Notes: generated by a model not told the origin, from the letters alone. Positions 18,985 to 28,489 are shown, counted from the first letter of the stretch. The stretch is DNA of 49,470 nt from Roseburia zhanii (GCF_014287635.1 NZ_JACOPH010000016.1:1-49470); one strand, 5' to 3'. Translations and numbers: made by a program.

Positions 18985-20292
18985 CTATTCAAAACAAGCC
19001 CTAATGACTTCAATAATCCTATCCTGCTGTTCTGCCGTCATCTTGTTATCACTTGGCAGACACAGACCTCTGTTAAAAATATCCATGCCTATATCAACAG
19101 GCAGTCCGTCTTTTTTACTGACTGATCCTTCTATAATATATGCATTCGTTCTTGCCCTTCCATTCCCTTCTCTGGTGACAAAGTCATGCATACGGTAGAT
19201 TGGCTGCATATGCATCGGTTTCCAGATAGGTCTTCCTTCAGAATTAATGCTTCGGATAGCTTCTAAGATCTCTGTAGGACAGCTTTTTCCATGTTCAGGA
19301 ATATAGAGTGCATCTTTTTCTCCTCTTACCTGACGGCACATTGCTTCCGGTTCTATGAGCAGACAGCTTAACCAGTGATTTGGTACGCTGTTCTTCTCAT
19401 CGTATGGATTCATCTTCACTGGCAGATCCCCTAATCCGGCTTTGTATCTTTCATAAATAGCTTTCTTCTGTGCAATATGTTCTTCTAAATATGGTATCTG
19501 TCCACGTACAACTCCCGCAATGATATTACTCATCCGGTAGTTATATCCAAGTTCTTCATGCTGGTACCAGCTTGCATTTTCTCTCGCCTGTGTCGACCAC
19601 TTTCTTACTTTTTTACTGTCTTCCAGACTATTTGTCAAAAAAGCTCCTCCGGCACTTCCGCATATGATTTTATTTCCATTAAATGAAATACAGCCATAAT
19701 CACCAAAACTTCCTGTCTGCTGCCCTTTATATGTACTTCCCAAACTCTCAGCTGCATCTTCAATGATCTTAGCATCATGTTTTTTAGCAATAGCACGAAT
19801 CTCATCAATCTTACCCGGAGTCCCATACAGATGTGCCAGATCGATCAATTTTACATCCGGATAAAGTTCAAATGCCTTTTCTAATGCAGCCGGATCCATA
19901 TTCCATGTATCATATTCCGTATCAATAAATACCGGTATTCCACCTTCATACACAATAGGATTCACTGTTGCATCAAATGTCATATCAGAACAAAACACTC
20001 TTTTTCCTGCAAGTGCACCTTTTCCCATTTCACCCCTGCCATACAAATATTCACCCGCAAGTTTTACAGATAAATGAATAGAAGCTGTTCCCGTAGCCAA
20101 TGCAACTGCATGATCCGTTCCAACCTTTTCTGCTATCTGTGTCTCCACTTCATTAATATTGACACCAATTGTACTCATCCAATTTGTATCATATGCTTCT
20201 TGCATATACTGCAGTTCTTCTCCATGCATTGTCGGCGATGCAAGCCATACCTTCTCTTTAAATTTTTCATGCTTTCCGCTTTTGTCAAACAC
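18985..20292 (-). CDS. PLP-dependent DegT/DnrJ/EryC1 aminotransferase (PglE/EpsN-like)
   Basis: About 435 aa. VALATGTASIHLSVKL, IIEDAAESLGSTYKG and CISFNGNKIICGSAGGAFLTN identify the sugar aminotransferase family; the Lys in NGNK is the PLP Schiff-base residue. It should aminate the 4-keto sugar made by the adjacent dehydratase. The frame is open to a GTG at 20313 that overlaps the dehydratase gene. However, AGGAG formed across the dehydratase stop codon lies about ten bases before a second GTG at 20292, which I choose. The protein is longer than PglE (about 385 aa), with an N-terminal lead and an insertion after GEYLYGRGEMGKGALAGK. Specificity is inferred from neighbours. Confidence 0.9.
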   Translation of the reverse strand: MFDKSGKHEKFKEKVWLASPTMHGEELQYMQEAYDTNWMSTIGVNINEVETQIAEKVGTDHAVALATGTASIHLSVKLAGEYLYGRGEMGKGALAGKRVFCSDMTFDATVNPIVYEGGIPVFIDTEYDTWNMDPAALEKAFELYPDVKLIDLAHLYGTPGKIDEIRAIAKKHDAKIIEDAAESLGSTYKGQQTGSFGDYGCISFNGNKIICGSAGGAFLTNSLEDSKKVRKWSTQARENASWYQHEELGYNYRMSNIIAGVVRGQIPYLEEHIAQKKAIYERYKAGLGDLPVKMNPYDEKNSVPNHWLSCLLIEPEAMCRQVRGEKDALYIPEHGKSCPTEILEAIRSINSEGRPIWKPMHMQPIYRMHDFVTREGNGRARTNAYIIEGSVSKKDGLPVDIGMDIFNRGLCLPSDNKMTAEQQDRIIEVIRACFE

Positions 20293-20305
20293 TTTCTTCT
20301 TTCTC

Positions 20306-22246
20306 CTAATCACTAATACTCTTATTTACTTCTTCCGGACATCTAAATGTCGGTACAGCCTGATGCAACGCTTCTTTTGCTTTTATATCATCTCCACTTC
20401 CACATGCCTCTTTTAACAGTTTCAATTTCTCGTCAATATCCTCTTCCGGAAGTGCTCTGTCTTTTTCTATAAAAATCATTTCATTTTCTGTCTTATCTAA
20501 CTCTTCTGTCTTGACTAAAAGTTCTTCATATAACTTTTCGCCCGGTCGCAATCCGGTTTCTATGATCTCAATTCCTGAAATTCCTGATAAACGTATCATG
20601 TTCTCAGCAAGGTCTAAAATTTTAATCGGCTTACCCATATCTAGTACGAACAATTCTCCATTTTTCGCCATAGAACCACTCTGGAGCACTAATTGTGCTG
20701 CCTCCGGTATCGTCATAAAATAACGGATGATCCGTTTGTCAGTTATAGTAACCGGACCTCCATTTGCGATCTGCCTCTTAAATAGCGGGATCACTGATCC
20801 TGCACTTCCTAATACATTACCAAATCTTGTTGCACTGTATTTTACAGTTCCGTGTGTACCTGCACTTTGTACGATCATCTCACACATCCGCTTGGTTGCG
20901 CCCATGACATTCGTCGGATTCACGGCTTTATCGGTAGATACCATGATAAAATGTTCTACCTGATATTTTTCGCAGAGTTCCACGACATTTTTAGTACCAA
21001 ACACATTATTTTCAATAGCTTCAATACAATTATGTTCCATCAGCGGTACATGTTTATGTGCTGCTGCATTGATAACGATCTGTGGATGATACCGCATGAA
21101 AACAGCTTCCATTGCCCGGCAATTCGTGATGGATGCAATCTCTATCTGCAGATCGATCTGTTCTCCATAGAGGATCTTTAATTCCTGCTGGATATCATAT
21201 GCACCATTTTCATAGATATCGAGAATGATCATCTTCTTCGGATGCATTTTTGCTAACTGCCTGCAAAGTTCTGAGCCTATCGACCCTCCGCCTCCGGTGA
21301 TCAGGATCACTTTATCAGTATAATAATCACTTGTCTGTTCCGATGCTACCACAAGCGGTTTCCGGAACAGCAGATCATCTGTGTCAAAGTCACGCAGATG
21401 ACGTTTTCCACTTTCTGTATAGACAGTCGGATAATCATAGACTTTTACCTTATATCCGGCATCTTTATAATATTCATATAGTGCCTTTTTTTTATCTGCA
21501 TCCATATTCGGGATCGCAAAGACAATTTCCTGCACTTCGTGTTCTAATAACCTTGACATGGTCGCTTCATCTTCGGACCATACCGGAATCCCCTGGATCT
21601 CCCTGCCGACTTTGTCTTTATTCGTATCGATAAAACATCTCGGTGTATATGCAGAACCGGAATTATTTAACAATTCCTCTGCAAAACTGACTCCAACACG
21701 TCCTGCTCCGATGATAGCGATCTTGATTTTCTGTCCTTCTCTGTCATTTCCCCGATCCAGACCGGAAAATGTATGCAGAAGCCACAACAGGATCCTTCCC
21801 TGTTTCGTATCACTATTTCCACACTTATATGCATACCGGTACATCATTCGTATAGAAAGTGCTCCTAACAGATTTAAGCTGACGATTGATAATTTTCTGG
21901 CAAATGTGATACACCAGACAGGTGGGAAAGTCAGTTCTATGATGACATAAATCCAAAATGCCACTGCATCTGTGCATAGCAGACGAATATAACACTGGAT
22001 TCCACCATATCTCCAAACTTGTCCATAGATATTTCCAACGAAACGCATCACTTCCACACAAGCCACACACAACAGCGACTGTATGAGCATTCCCTCGATA
22101 CTGAGATTTTCGATTCCTCCATAGAATCCTAAAAGCAGAACTGCAACGACAGCAAAAACAATCAGATCATAGAGCACTAAGGCCCAGCGTATATGGCTCA
22201 GATTATTGATCGTGCCTTTGACATTCCTTGTCAGATTAGATGACAT
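20306..22246 (-). CDS. Membrane UDP-GlcNAc 4,6-dehydratase (PglF/EpsC/CapD family)
   Basis: A 646-aa protein with four N-terminal membrane segments (about 20-130), then a first Rossmann domain (IAIIGAGRVG), then the dehydratase domain starting VILITGGGGSIGSELC. VSTDKAVNPTNVMGATKRM shows the family hallmark: Met replaces the usual catalytic Tyr of the Y-x3-K motif while the Lys and the T-D-K triad are kept. It converts UDP-GlcNAc to the UDP-4-keto-6-deoxy sugar at the membrane. It directly precedes the aminotransferase and begins the sugar-precursor part of the operon. Length and layout agree with PglF, WbpM and EpsC. Confidence 0.93.
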   Translation of the reverse strand: MSSNLTRNVKGTINNLSHIRWALVLYDLIVFAVVAVLLLGFYGGIENLSIEGMLIQSLLCVACVEVMRFVGNIYGQVWRYGGIQCYIRLLCTDAVAFWIYVIIELTFPPVWCITFARKLSIVSLNLLGALSIRMMYRYAYKCGNSDTKQGRILLWLLHTFSGLDRGNDREGQKIKIAIIGAGRVGVSFAEELLNNSGSAYTPRCFIDTNKDKVGREIQGIPVWSEDEATMSRLLEHEVQEIVFAIPNMDADKKKALYEYYKDAGYKVKVYDYPTVYTESGKRHLRDFDTDDLLFRKPLVVASEQTSDYYTDKVILITGGGGSIGSELCRQLAKMHPKKMIILDIYENGAYDIQQELKILYGEQIDLQIEIASITNCRAMEAVFMRYHPQIVINAAAHKHVPLMEHNCIEAIENNVFGTKNVVELCEKYQVEHFIMVSTDKAVNPTNVMGATKRMCEMIVQSAGTHGTVKYSATRFGNVLGSAGSVIPLFKRQIANGGPVTITDKRIIRYFMTIPEAAQLVLQSGSMAKNGELFVLDMGKPIKILDLAENMIRLSGISGIEIIETGLRPGEKLYEELLVKTEELDKTENEMIFIEKDRALPEEDIDEKLKLLKEACGSGDDIKAKEALHQAVPTFRCPEEVNKSISD

Positions 22247-22301
22247 ATCTTATATTTGTACCTTTCTATCTATTTTCTCTCGTGATTTATTTTTATCCTG
22301 A

Positions 22302-23033
22302 TCACTTTTCGTTCTTATCTCCATAATAAGGTTTATAATAGCCTTGATAATAACCGCCCTTGTAATACCGGTTATAATAACCGCTTTTTTCCACTTTTAC
22401 CTTATTCAACACCACACCTAAGATCCTGCAGTCTGTTATCTCTAACTGTTTGCGGATATCCTGTACAAAATGATAGCTGCACTTGTTCGCTTCTACAACC
22501 AGTACGACACCATCACATTTTGGTGCAATGATCGCTGTATCAATAACAGAACCTAATGGCGGTGTATCGATCAGTATCACATCATACTGTTCTCTGGCAA
22601 ATGCGATCAGCCGGTCAAAATATTTATTTCCTAATAATTCTGTTGGATTTGGTGTTGTCCTTCCGGCGAAAATAATATCTAAATGTGCAACATTCGTTTG
22701 ATATACTACTTCTTCTAATTTTGCCTGCCCTGTCAGATAATGGGACAATCCGCGGATACTTCCGCTTTTATTCTTTGCATGATGTCTTCCGACTAAAACG
22801 GATTTACGAAGATCAGCATCCACGAGCAATACATTCTTTCCATCTTCTGCTATGGAGCGTCCAAGTTCCATAACTGTAGAACTCTTTCCCTCATCCGGTG
22901 TGCAGCTCGTAAATGCAATGATCTGTATATCATCTCCGCAGAAACTGAGATTCGTCCTAAGGGAATTAAATGCTTCTTTTTTTCCATATCCTAATTGCTC
23001 AAGTTTTGTAAGTTCAATCTTTGGCTTATCCAT
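22302..23033 (-). CDS. cpsD: CpsD-type tyrosine autokinase (BY-kinase)
   Basis: A 243-aa P-loop kinase of capsule systems. Walker A is S43-C-T-P-D-E-G-K-S-S52, Walker A' is LLVDADLRKS (69-78) and Walker B is VILIDTPP (152-159). The C-terminal tail after about residue 217 carries ten tyrosines in five YY pairs, the autophosphorylation cluster. It works with CpsC, whose cytoplasmic end activates it, and with the CpsB phosphatase, to control chain length and export. It lies seven bases after cpsC. Confidence 0.95.
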   Translation of the reverse strand: MDKPKIELTKLEQLGYGKKEAFNSLRTNLSFCGDDIQIIAFTSCTPDEGKSSTVMELGRSIAEDGKNVLLVDADLRKSVLVGRHHAKNKSGSIRGLSHYLTGQAKLEEVVYQTNVAHLDIIFAGRTTPNPTELLGNKYFDRLIAFAREQYDVILIDTPPLGSVIDTAIIAPKCDGVVLVVEANKCSYHFVQDIRKQLEITDCRILGVVLNKVKVEKSGYYNRYYKGGYYQGYYKPYYGDKNEK

Positions 23034-23039
23034 CTCTTT

Positions 23040-23777
23040 CTACCCCTTTCTGATTCCGCAGAATTTTCTTTTTGATTTCTTCTCATGATTGTCTGTTCCA
23101 CCTTCAAGAGGAATCATAGCAAGTGTATTCATGGACAAATAACGTTCCACATCATCCTGTGTCCGTATAGTATCATCTAAAATATAACGCATTATGATCA
23201 CTGCTGCTGCTAAAAGCAATCCTAAGATCCCGCCAATTGCAAGATTCTTCATATTATTTGGACTGCTCTGATGATCTGCTGCGATTGCTTCTTCTGCTAC
23301 TGTCGGTTCATCAATATGCATAATCTCTGAGATCTGCTTTGTTGATACCTTTACGAATTCATTTGCTATATTTTTTGCAATGACCGGATCCGGGTAGGTT
23401 GCTGTGATCTGGATAATCCGTGTATTATCTGTATTGATCGTATCGATGCAGTCTAAAAGCTGTTCATAATTTTCTGTTAATTCCAGATTTTTTGCGACTC
23501 CTTCCACTACCGGACGGCTCTTAATAAGTTCTTCATAATCTCCTGCAAGGCTGCTTCCCACCTGAAGATCTGAAAGACTTACCATTGTACTCTGGTTTGT
23601 CAAAATATATATCTTAGCCGTAGAAGTATACATCGGAGTAAGCAGGCAGAAGCTTATGATCCCTGCAACTACTACACCCGCAACTGTAGCGGCTAATAAA
23701 ACCGGCAGTCTGTGTAAAAGTACAAAGAATAATTCTGCCAGATCAATCTCCATTTCATCATTTTGTCTGTTGTTCAT
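23040..23777 (-). CDS. cpsC: CpsC-type Wzz-like chain-length regulator
   Basis: A 245-aa protein with the Wzz architecture: a short cytoplasmic N-terminus (DEMEIDLAELFFVLLHRLP), TM1 at about 27-48, an extracellular region (about 50-175), and TM2 at about 178-198 ending in ILDDTIRTQDDVERYL. The basic cytoplasmic tail (KKSKRKFCGIRKG) should contact the CpsD kinase encoded next. AAAGGG precedes the ATG at 23777. Together with cpsB and cpsD it forms the standard phosphoregulatory trio of Gram-positive capsule operons. Confidence 0.93.
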   Translation of the reverse strand: MNNRQNDEMEIDLAELFFVLLHRLPVLLAATVAGVVVAGIISFCLLTPMYTSTAKIYILTNQSTMVSLSDLQVGSSLAGDYEELIKSRPVVEGVAKNLELTENYEQLLDCIDTINTDNTRIIQITATYPDPVIAKNIANEFVKVSTKQISEIMHIDEPTVAEEAIAADHQSSPNNMKNLAIGGILGLLLAAAVIIMRYILDDTIRTQDDVERYLSMNTLAMIPLEGGTDNHEKKSKRKFCGIRKG

Positions 23778-23804
23778 CTCTAACCCTTTCTTATTCTGTA
23801 TATT

Positions 23805-24539
23805 TTATAATATGCAATCATCACTCTGCAGTTGTTTTGGATTTGTATACAACAGCTGATCTAATATATCCTGTGATATTTTTTTCTTTAATGATCTGAT
23901 ACAGTCATCATAAACCGGTGGTCTGCTCTGTGTATCATGGCAGTCACTTCCCAGAAAATGAATCTGTCTCTTTGTGATCATCTTACGCAGACGTGCTGAT
24001 CTTCTGTCAAACAGATTTCCCATAAGGCTTCCACAGTTGCTCTGCAGACAGCATCCCATCCTAAGAAGCCGGCTGATATTTTCTTCTGAGTCAAACACTT
24101 CTTTTACACGCTCCACATGTGCGAGTACCGGATAATATCCATTCTCTAACAATTCATTCATTCCCTCTGACACCACTCGAAAACTCTCATGTGGCAGAAA
24201 TTCGATCAATACATAACTACTGTCTGCCAATGTCAGTGCATGACCAGATGCAAGTTCCTTTGTGACTTCCGGGCGATATAAGATCTCATTACCTGCCATT
24301 ACCCGTAAAGAAGGCAGTATCTTTTGCCCGATCTTTTGTGTTTCTTCACAAAGTCTGCGGATCTTATCTGAATCCTGCGGTGTTCTGCCCGGATAATTAT
24401 GTGGTGTGGCAATAATTGTCTCTACTCCCTGCATAACTGCTGCTCTCAGCATATTTTCTGTCATTTCCCAATCTTTTGAACCATCATCAATTCCAGGCAG
24501 AATATGGGTATGAATGTCCGTATATCCCTTTGTTTCCAT
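23805..24539 (-). CDS. cpsB: CpsB-type manganese-dependent tyrosine phosphatase (PHP fold)
   Basis: A 244-aa PHP-domain phosphatase: YTDIHTHILPGIDDGS with metal ligands H10 and H12, ATPH at about 44-47, GNEILY, AHVERV and FLGSDCHD near the C-terminus. It removes phosphate from the tyrosine cluster of CpsD and so resets the kinase cycle. AAAGGAG lies upstream of the ATG. It follows the unknown membrane protein gene by about 20 bases, which places the whole control module behind the sortase gene. Confidence 0.94.
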   Translation of the reverse strand: METKGYTDIHTHILPGIDDGSKDWEMTENMLRAAVMQGVETIIATPHNYPGRTPQDSDKIRRLCEETQKIGQKILPSLRVMAGNEILYRPEVTKELASGHALTLADSSYVLIEFLPHESFRVVSEGMNELLENGYYPVLAHVERVKEVFDSEENISRLLRMGCCLQSNCGSLMGNLFDRRSARLRKMITKRQIHFLGSDCHDTQSRPPVYDDCIRSLKKKISQDILDQLLYTNPKQLQSDDCIL

Positions 24540-24559
24540 CTCTGTTCTCCTTTAGTCAA

Positions 24560-25363
24560 TCAATTCCGGCTCTTTTTCATCAATATGATGCTCACGATCA
24601 CAATGATAAGCATTGCAAGAATTGCATCTGCAACATAAAAGCATCGTATACCACTTTTTATAAACATCTGATACATTGCCTGATAATGAGTTTCCATATC
24701 CTGTGCAATATCAGACTGATGTATTACAAGCAGGATTGTCAGTACAGCATTCCAGATCAAAGCGCAGATTCCGGCACCACCCAAATACTGCAATGCGTGT
24801 CTGCTGCTCTTATACCAGCTGTATAATATCATCATCAGTATAATGGAAACTGCTGTCATAAGTATTGTCAGTATCACTGTTTTCAGGAAAAGTCTGTTAC
24901 ATAGTTCACGATATTCTGTTACAAAATCCGGATATAAATATCTTGCAGCAAGATTCTCCGATTCTGATACTAACACTGATATACTTGCATCAAGCTCATC
25001 TGTACAGGAAATATGGTATGTATCAAGATAATTATAGACCGCCTCTTTGACACCAAATGTCTTGTCAACAGATTTTCCATCCACATAAGTACTAAATGCC
25101 CTATATGATCTTTCTTTTTCAAAGAGTTCTTCTGCGATCTCTTCCGGTAAACGATATTCCGCAAATAATTTTTTCTGCTGTGCAAGCATTTCTTCTGCCG
25201 CATAAGTTCCATATCCACTTTGACGGATGTCAGTTACAAAAATCCGCCAGTTCATAAATCCGGCTAACAATTCCATTCCCAGGACAGCTGTAAATAATGT
25301 AATTGACAGGATCACTGATATCAAAAAACTTTTTCTGGTTCTATGCTGTATCCGATGACTCAT
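24560..25363 (-). CDS. Unknown four-TM membrane protein coupled to the sortase gene
   Basis: I do not recognise this 267-aa protein. One N-terminal membrane segment (about 11-36) is followed by an external region of about 115 residues (to about 158), which includes a helical acidic stretch, AEEMLAQQKKLFAEY. Three more membrane segments follow (about 161-183, 192-214 and 238-262), ending in KKSRN. Its ATG overlaps the sortase stop codon (ATGA, 25360-25363), so the two proteins are probably made together. The layout suggests a membrane partner of the sortase or of capsule control; no catalytic motif is visible. Confidence 0.75.
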   Translation of the reverse strand: MSHRIQHRTRKSFLISVILSITLFTAVLGMELLAGFMNWRIFVTDIRQSGYGTYAAEEMLAQQKKLFAEYRLPEEIAEELFEKERSYRAFSTYVDGKSVDKTFGVKEAVYNYLDTYHISCTDELDASISVLVSESENLAARYLYPDFVTEYRELCNRLFLKTVILTILMTAVSIILMMILYSWYKSSRHALQYLGGAGICALIWNAVLTILLVIHQSDIAQDMETHYQAMYQMFIKSGIRCFYVADAILAMLIIVIVSIILMKKSRN

Positions 25364-26814
25364 TTTCTGACCTCCTCCTTTGTCTCCTGCTCCTTTGTTT
25401 TTTCTGCATAGACAAAATAGCGATCTGATCTCATTGTATCTTCTTCTCCAAACGGATAACAGGTATACAGCACTAACTGTTCTTTATCCGAATCAGGTGT
25501 TTTGTATTCTGAGGCATCCTTAACCTCCGTTTTGGTAACCTGATATGTATATTGTCCGGATGCTGTCTTAACTGTAACCATATCTCCCTTAGTAACATTT
25601 TGTAATGATGCAAATGTTGTAGCATCATGACCTCCTGCAAGGATCACACCGCCTTTGCCCGGAAGGCTGCTTCCCATATATGTACCTGCACCTTTTGTCA
25701 GGACTTCATCATTGTCGCCCCAATACAGCGGCACACGAAGATCAACTTTCTCACAGCTGATCTCTCCATATTCATCGCCTGTAACCGGCTGCTTTTCTGC
25801 ACTGCAGGTTTCATAATCATATTGTGGTGCTCCTGAAAGCCACATATCATTCCATATGCCGTATGTTTTTTGGATCAGTCCGCTTCCGAATGCCGCCATT
25901 GCACACATTCCTGCCAGGCTCACAAGAAGAACTGATGCTCCTGAGAATTTTTTCTTTTTATATAAAAAAGGAACCGGGATCACACATATCAAAAGCAAAA
26001 GTAAAAATAAAAGACGAACCTCCCCGATAATATACCCTGTATTTTTCACGGGATAATCTGCCTGCATGATAATTCCATCCGTTTCTGAAAGGACGGTCAT
26101 TTTCCCTTTGATTTTTTCTTCTATCAGCGCATTCCAGTTGTCCTTAGCATCTTCATTCTTTGTGATGTTTATATTAACCTTTGCCTGAGAACCTTCTTGT
26201 TTAAGGTCTTCTGCCAGACTCTTCAATTCTTTTTTTTCATCTGATGATGTATCACTTTGCTGATTTAAAATATTTATCAGACTCTCTCTTGCTTCATCTG
26301 TATTTGCCGGCACGGTAATTGTTTGCCCATTCTCCTTCTTATTATCTTTCCCGGTTTTTGTATCATCCTTTTCATTACTGTTATCTTTGTGGCTTTCTTC
26401 ATCACTGTTTGATCCATCTTTATTAATCGGATCCTGTTTGTTTCCTGTATCCTCTTTTTGTTCAGTATTATTCACATTAGGATCCGCAGATTCTGTATTA
26501 TCTGAATCTGTCCCGCCAACAGGAAGAATATAGCCTTCTGCAACGCCCCTTGCAATATTTGCATTCATCTCTGCAATAGCGGCATTTGCCTGATCTGCCG
26601 TCAGATCAATGTCGTCTCTGCAAAGATAAGAGGATAACTGTGAAAGATATTCAGATGCTGCTGTGTATGATTTTCCTTCATATTCAAATGTTCCACTTGC
26701 TGCTGCATATACAGAAGCTTCATTGGCATTCATGCCACCTGCCATGCAAGTTGTTGAAACACTGCATATCAAACCAACGCTAAGCAGAAATACTGCTATT
26801 TTTGTGTTTTTCAT
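25360..26814 (-). CDS. Class D-like sortase with N-terminal extracellular domain and two TM segments
   Basis: From the ATG at 26814 the protein is 484 aa. It has a signal peptide (KNTKIAVFLLSVGLICSVS), a conserved-looking domain of about 70 residues (FEYEGKSYTAASEYLSQL to AEGYILPVGG), a long Asp/Asn/Lys-rich linker, two membrane segments at about residues 260-310, and a sortase domain. The sortase triad is His in GGHDATTF, Cys in LYTCYPFG and Arg in RSDRYF, a pattern nearest class D. An upstream ATG at 26838 lies almost at the predicted transcription start, so the internal ATG (after GGAAAGGA) is preferred. No LPxTG-type substrate is encoded in this window. It is the first gene of the polysaccharide operon, which is unusual. 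Confidence 0.85.
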   Translation of the reverse strand: MKNTKIAVFLLSVGLICSVSTTCMAGGMNANEASVYAAASGTFEYEGKSYTAASEYLSQLSSYLCRDDIDLTADQANAAIAEMNANIARGVAEGYILPVGGTDSDNTESADPNVNNTEQKEDTGNKQDPINKDGSNSDEESHKDNSNEKDDTKTGKDNKKENGQTITVPANTDEARESLINILNQQSDTSSDEKKELKSLAEDLKQEGSQAKVNINITKNEDAKDNWNALIEEKIKGKMTVLSETDGIIMQADYPVKNTGYIIGEVRLLFLLLLLICVIPVPFLYKKKKFSGASVLLVSLAGMCAMAAFGSGLIQKTYGIWNDMWLSGAPQYDYETCSAEKQPVTGDEYGEISCEKVDLRVPLYWGDNDEVLTKGAGTYMGSSLPGKGGVILAGGHDATTFASLQNVTKGDMVTVKTASGQYTYQVTKTEVKDASEYKTPDSDKEQLVLYTCYPFGEEDTMRSDRYFVYAEKTKEQETKEEVRK

Positions 26815-26850
26815 CTGATGGTCTTTTTCCTTTCCCATAATTTATCATAT

Positions 26851-26879
26851 AGTATAACATCATATATCCATATTCTCAA
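26851..26879 (-). promoter_or_regulatory. Promoter of the sortase-polysaccharide operon
   Basis: On the minus strand TTGAGA (26879-26874) and TATACT (26856-26851) are 17 bases apart. The predicted start near 26844 leaves a leader of about 30 bases to the ATG at 26814. It is the only strong promoter I can see for the genes down to 7.4 kb. Confidence 0.7.
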
Positions 26880-26908
26880 ACCAAAAAATCAGATATAAAT
26901 CTAAAATT

Positions 26909-28489
26909 TTAGTACAAATTATACATATTTAAAAATTTAAAGTCCGGAAATCCTCCTATCTCATCTTTCAATATACCGTTCAAAAGTTTTGACATACGCA
27001 TCACATATGTATAATTTACGTTATCTATATATACCTCAAAGTGCGGATTGCTGTAATTCGGACGGAACAGTGCGATCGTACTGCCGTTATGATATACCTC
27101 TAAAATAAATATCTCGTCCCGGATGCAGAATTGTATCCGGCTGGCTTTCGTAAAATATCCATTGGCATCTAACACTTTCTTTTCTTTTTCAAGAATATCT
27201 ATCTGTGTTAACCTAATAGTACTCTTACTGTCTGTCTTCTGTAATGTAATACTTGAATAGTCTTCTGCATATTCTTTTACCGAAAGATCCTCCCATTCAT
27301 TACAGATCTTGAGGATCATATCATAGAATTCCTGTCGTGTAGCAATTCCATTCCGGACTGCCATTCCCAATTTAAAAAAATTCCGTGATACATCCGAAGC
27401 ATCTGTAACCACTACAGATTCTTTGCCTGTTTCCGTATAGGACTGCTCGTACTGCAGTGCATTGCGGTCTAAACGGTATACATAATAGCTGTCCGTATGG
27501 TCATTTGCCAAAGTTCTCAGATGTGGTAAAACTGTCACTCTGCAGGATGCATATATGCCGCTTCCATCCTGTGCAGCAGCTGTGATCAAAACATCCTTTC
27601 CTTCCTTGACTGCTGTCACCATCCCATTGGCATCCACACGTGCGATGCTGTTGTCTGAAGACTTCCAGACAACTCCCTTGTCTGCTGCATTCTGCGGAAA
27701 TACTGTTGCTGTAAGCTGCTTCGTATGTCCTTCTCTTAAGCTTATATCTGATTCCGATAGTGTGATCTTGTTAACGAGTATCTTCTCTGGCTTTTTTGTA
27801 TCACTCGGTGATGGTGTATCCTCTGTATTTTGGTTCTGATCCTGTCCATCTGCGTTCTGCTTCTTTTGTATCTTCAAGGTACATACAGCTTTTTTCCCAC
27901 TTCCATCCTGTGCCTTTGCTGTGATCTTTACAGTACCTTCTGCATATGTTTTTACCACACCTTTTTGGTCTACAGATGCGGTTTTTGGATCAGACGATTC
28001 CCATTTTAAAGTCTTTAACGTTGGCTTTGCCGGCTTTAAAGCGGTTTTTATCTTCACTGTTGTTCCCGGTTCTGCCTTCTTTGCCGAAGCGGTAAGAGAT
28101 ATCTTTTTGATTTTTGTAATCTTTTTTGTTACTTTTATTTTACATACCGCTTTTCTGCCACTGCCATCCCTGGCAACAGCTATTATCTTTGCAGTCCCTT
28201 TTTTCTTTGCTGTCACTTTGCCGGAAGAAGATACTGTCGCTACAGATTTATTGGAAGTTTTCCATTTTACTGTACGTTTTTTAGCATCTTTTGGCAGGCA
28301 GACTGCTTTTAGTTTTACTGTCTTCTTCGGTTTTAATACATAAGTATAGTAATTCAGTTCTATAGATGTAGTTTTTTGATCCGCAGCATCTGCTTCTACC
28401 ATATCTGTCACAATGATCCATCCAAATATCATTGATATGGCAGTCACTATGATGCATATTTTCTTTATTCTGTATAGGCATTTCATCAT
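26909..28489 (-). CDS. Secreted Big_2 (Ig-like) repeat protein
   Basis: A surface protein of about 526 aa. A signal peptide/anchor (KCLYRIKKICIIVTAISMIFGWII) is followed by three bacterial Ig-like Big_2 domains at about 40-125, 127-210 and 235-320. They show the recurring W/K-x-S-S-x-x-x-V-A-T/S-V ... G-x-V-T/K-A ... G-x-A-K/V-I pattern and the DGSG-KAVC edges. A C-terminal region of about 200 aa has no match I recognise. There is no LPxTG motif or terminal hydrophobic anchor. Frame and signal are open to 28513, but GGAGG lies seven bases before the ATG at 28489, and the predicted promoter overlaps 28513. Confidence 0.85.
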   Translation of the reverse strand: MMKCLYRIKKICIIVTAISMIFGWIIVTDMVEADAADQKTTSIELNYYTYVLKPKKTVKLKAVCLPKDAKKRTVKWKTSNKSVATVSSSGKVTAKKKGTAKIIAVARDGSGRKAVCKIKVTKKITKIKKISLTASAKKAEPGTTVKIKTALKPAKPTLKTLKWESSDPKTASVDQKGVVKTYAEGTVKITAKAQDGSGKKAVCTLKIQKKQNADGQDQNQNTEDTPSPSDTKKPEKILVNKITLSESDISLREGHTKQLTATVFPQNAADKGVVWKSSDNSIARVDANGMVTAVKEGKDVLITAAAQDGSGIYASCRVTVLPHLRTLANDHTDSYYVYRLDRNALQYEQSYTETGKESVVVTDASDVSRNFFKLGMAVRNGIATRQEFYDMILKICNEWEDLSVKEYAEDYSSITLQKTDSKSTIRLTQIDILEKEKKVLDANGYFTKASRIQFCIRDEIFILEVYHNGSTIALFRPNYSNPHFEVYIDNVNYTYVMRMSKLLNGILKDEIGGFPDFKFLNMYNLY

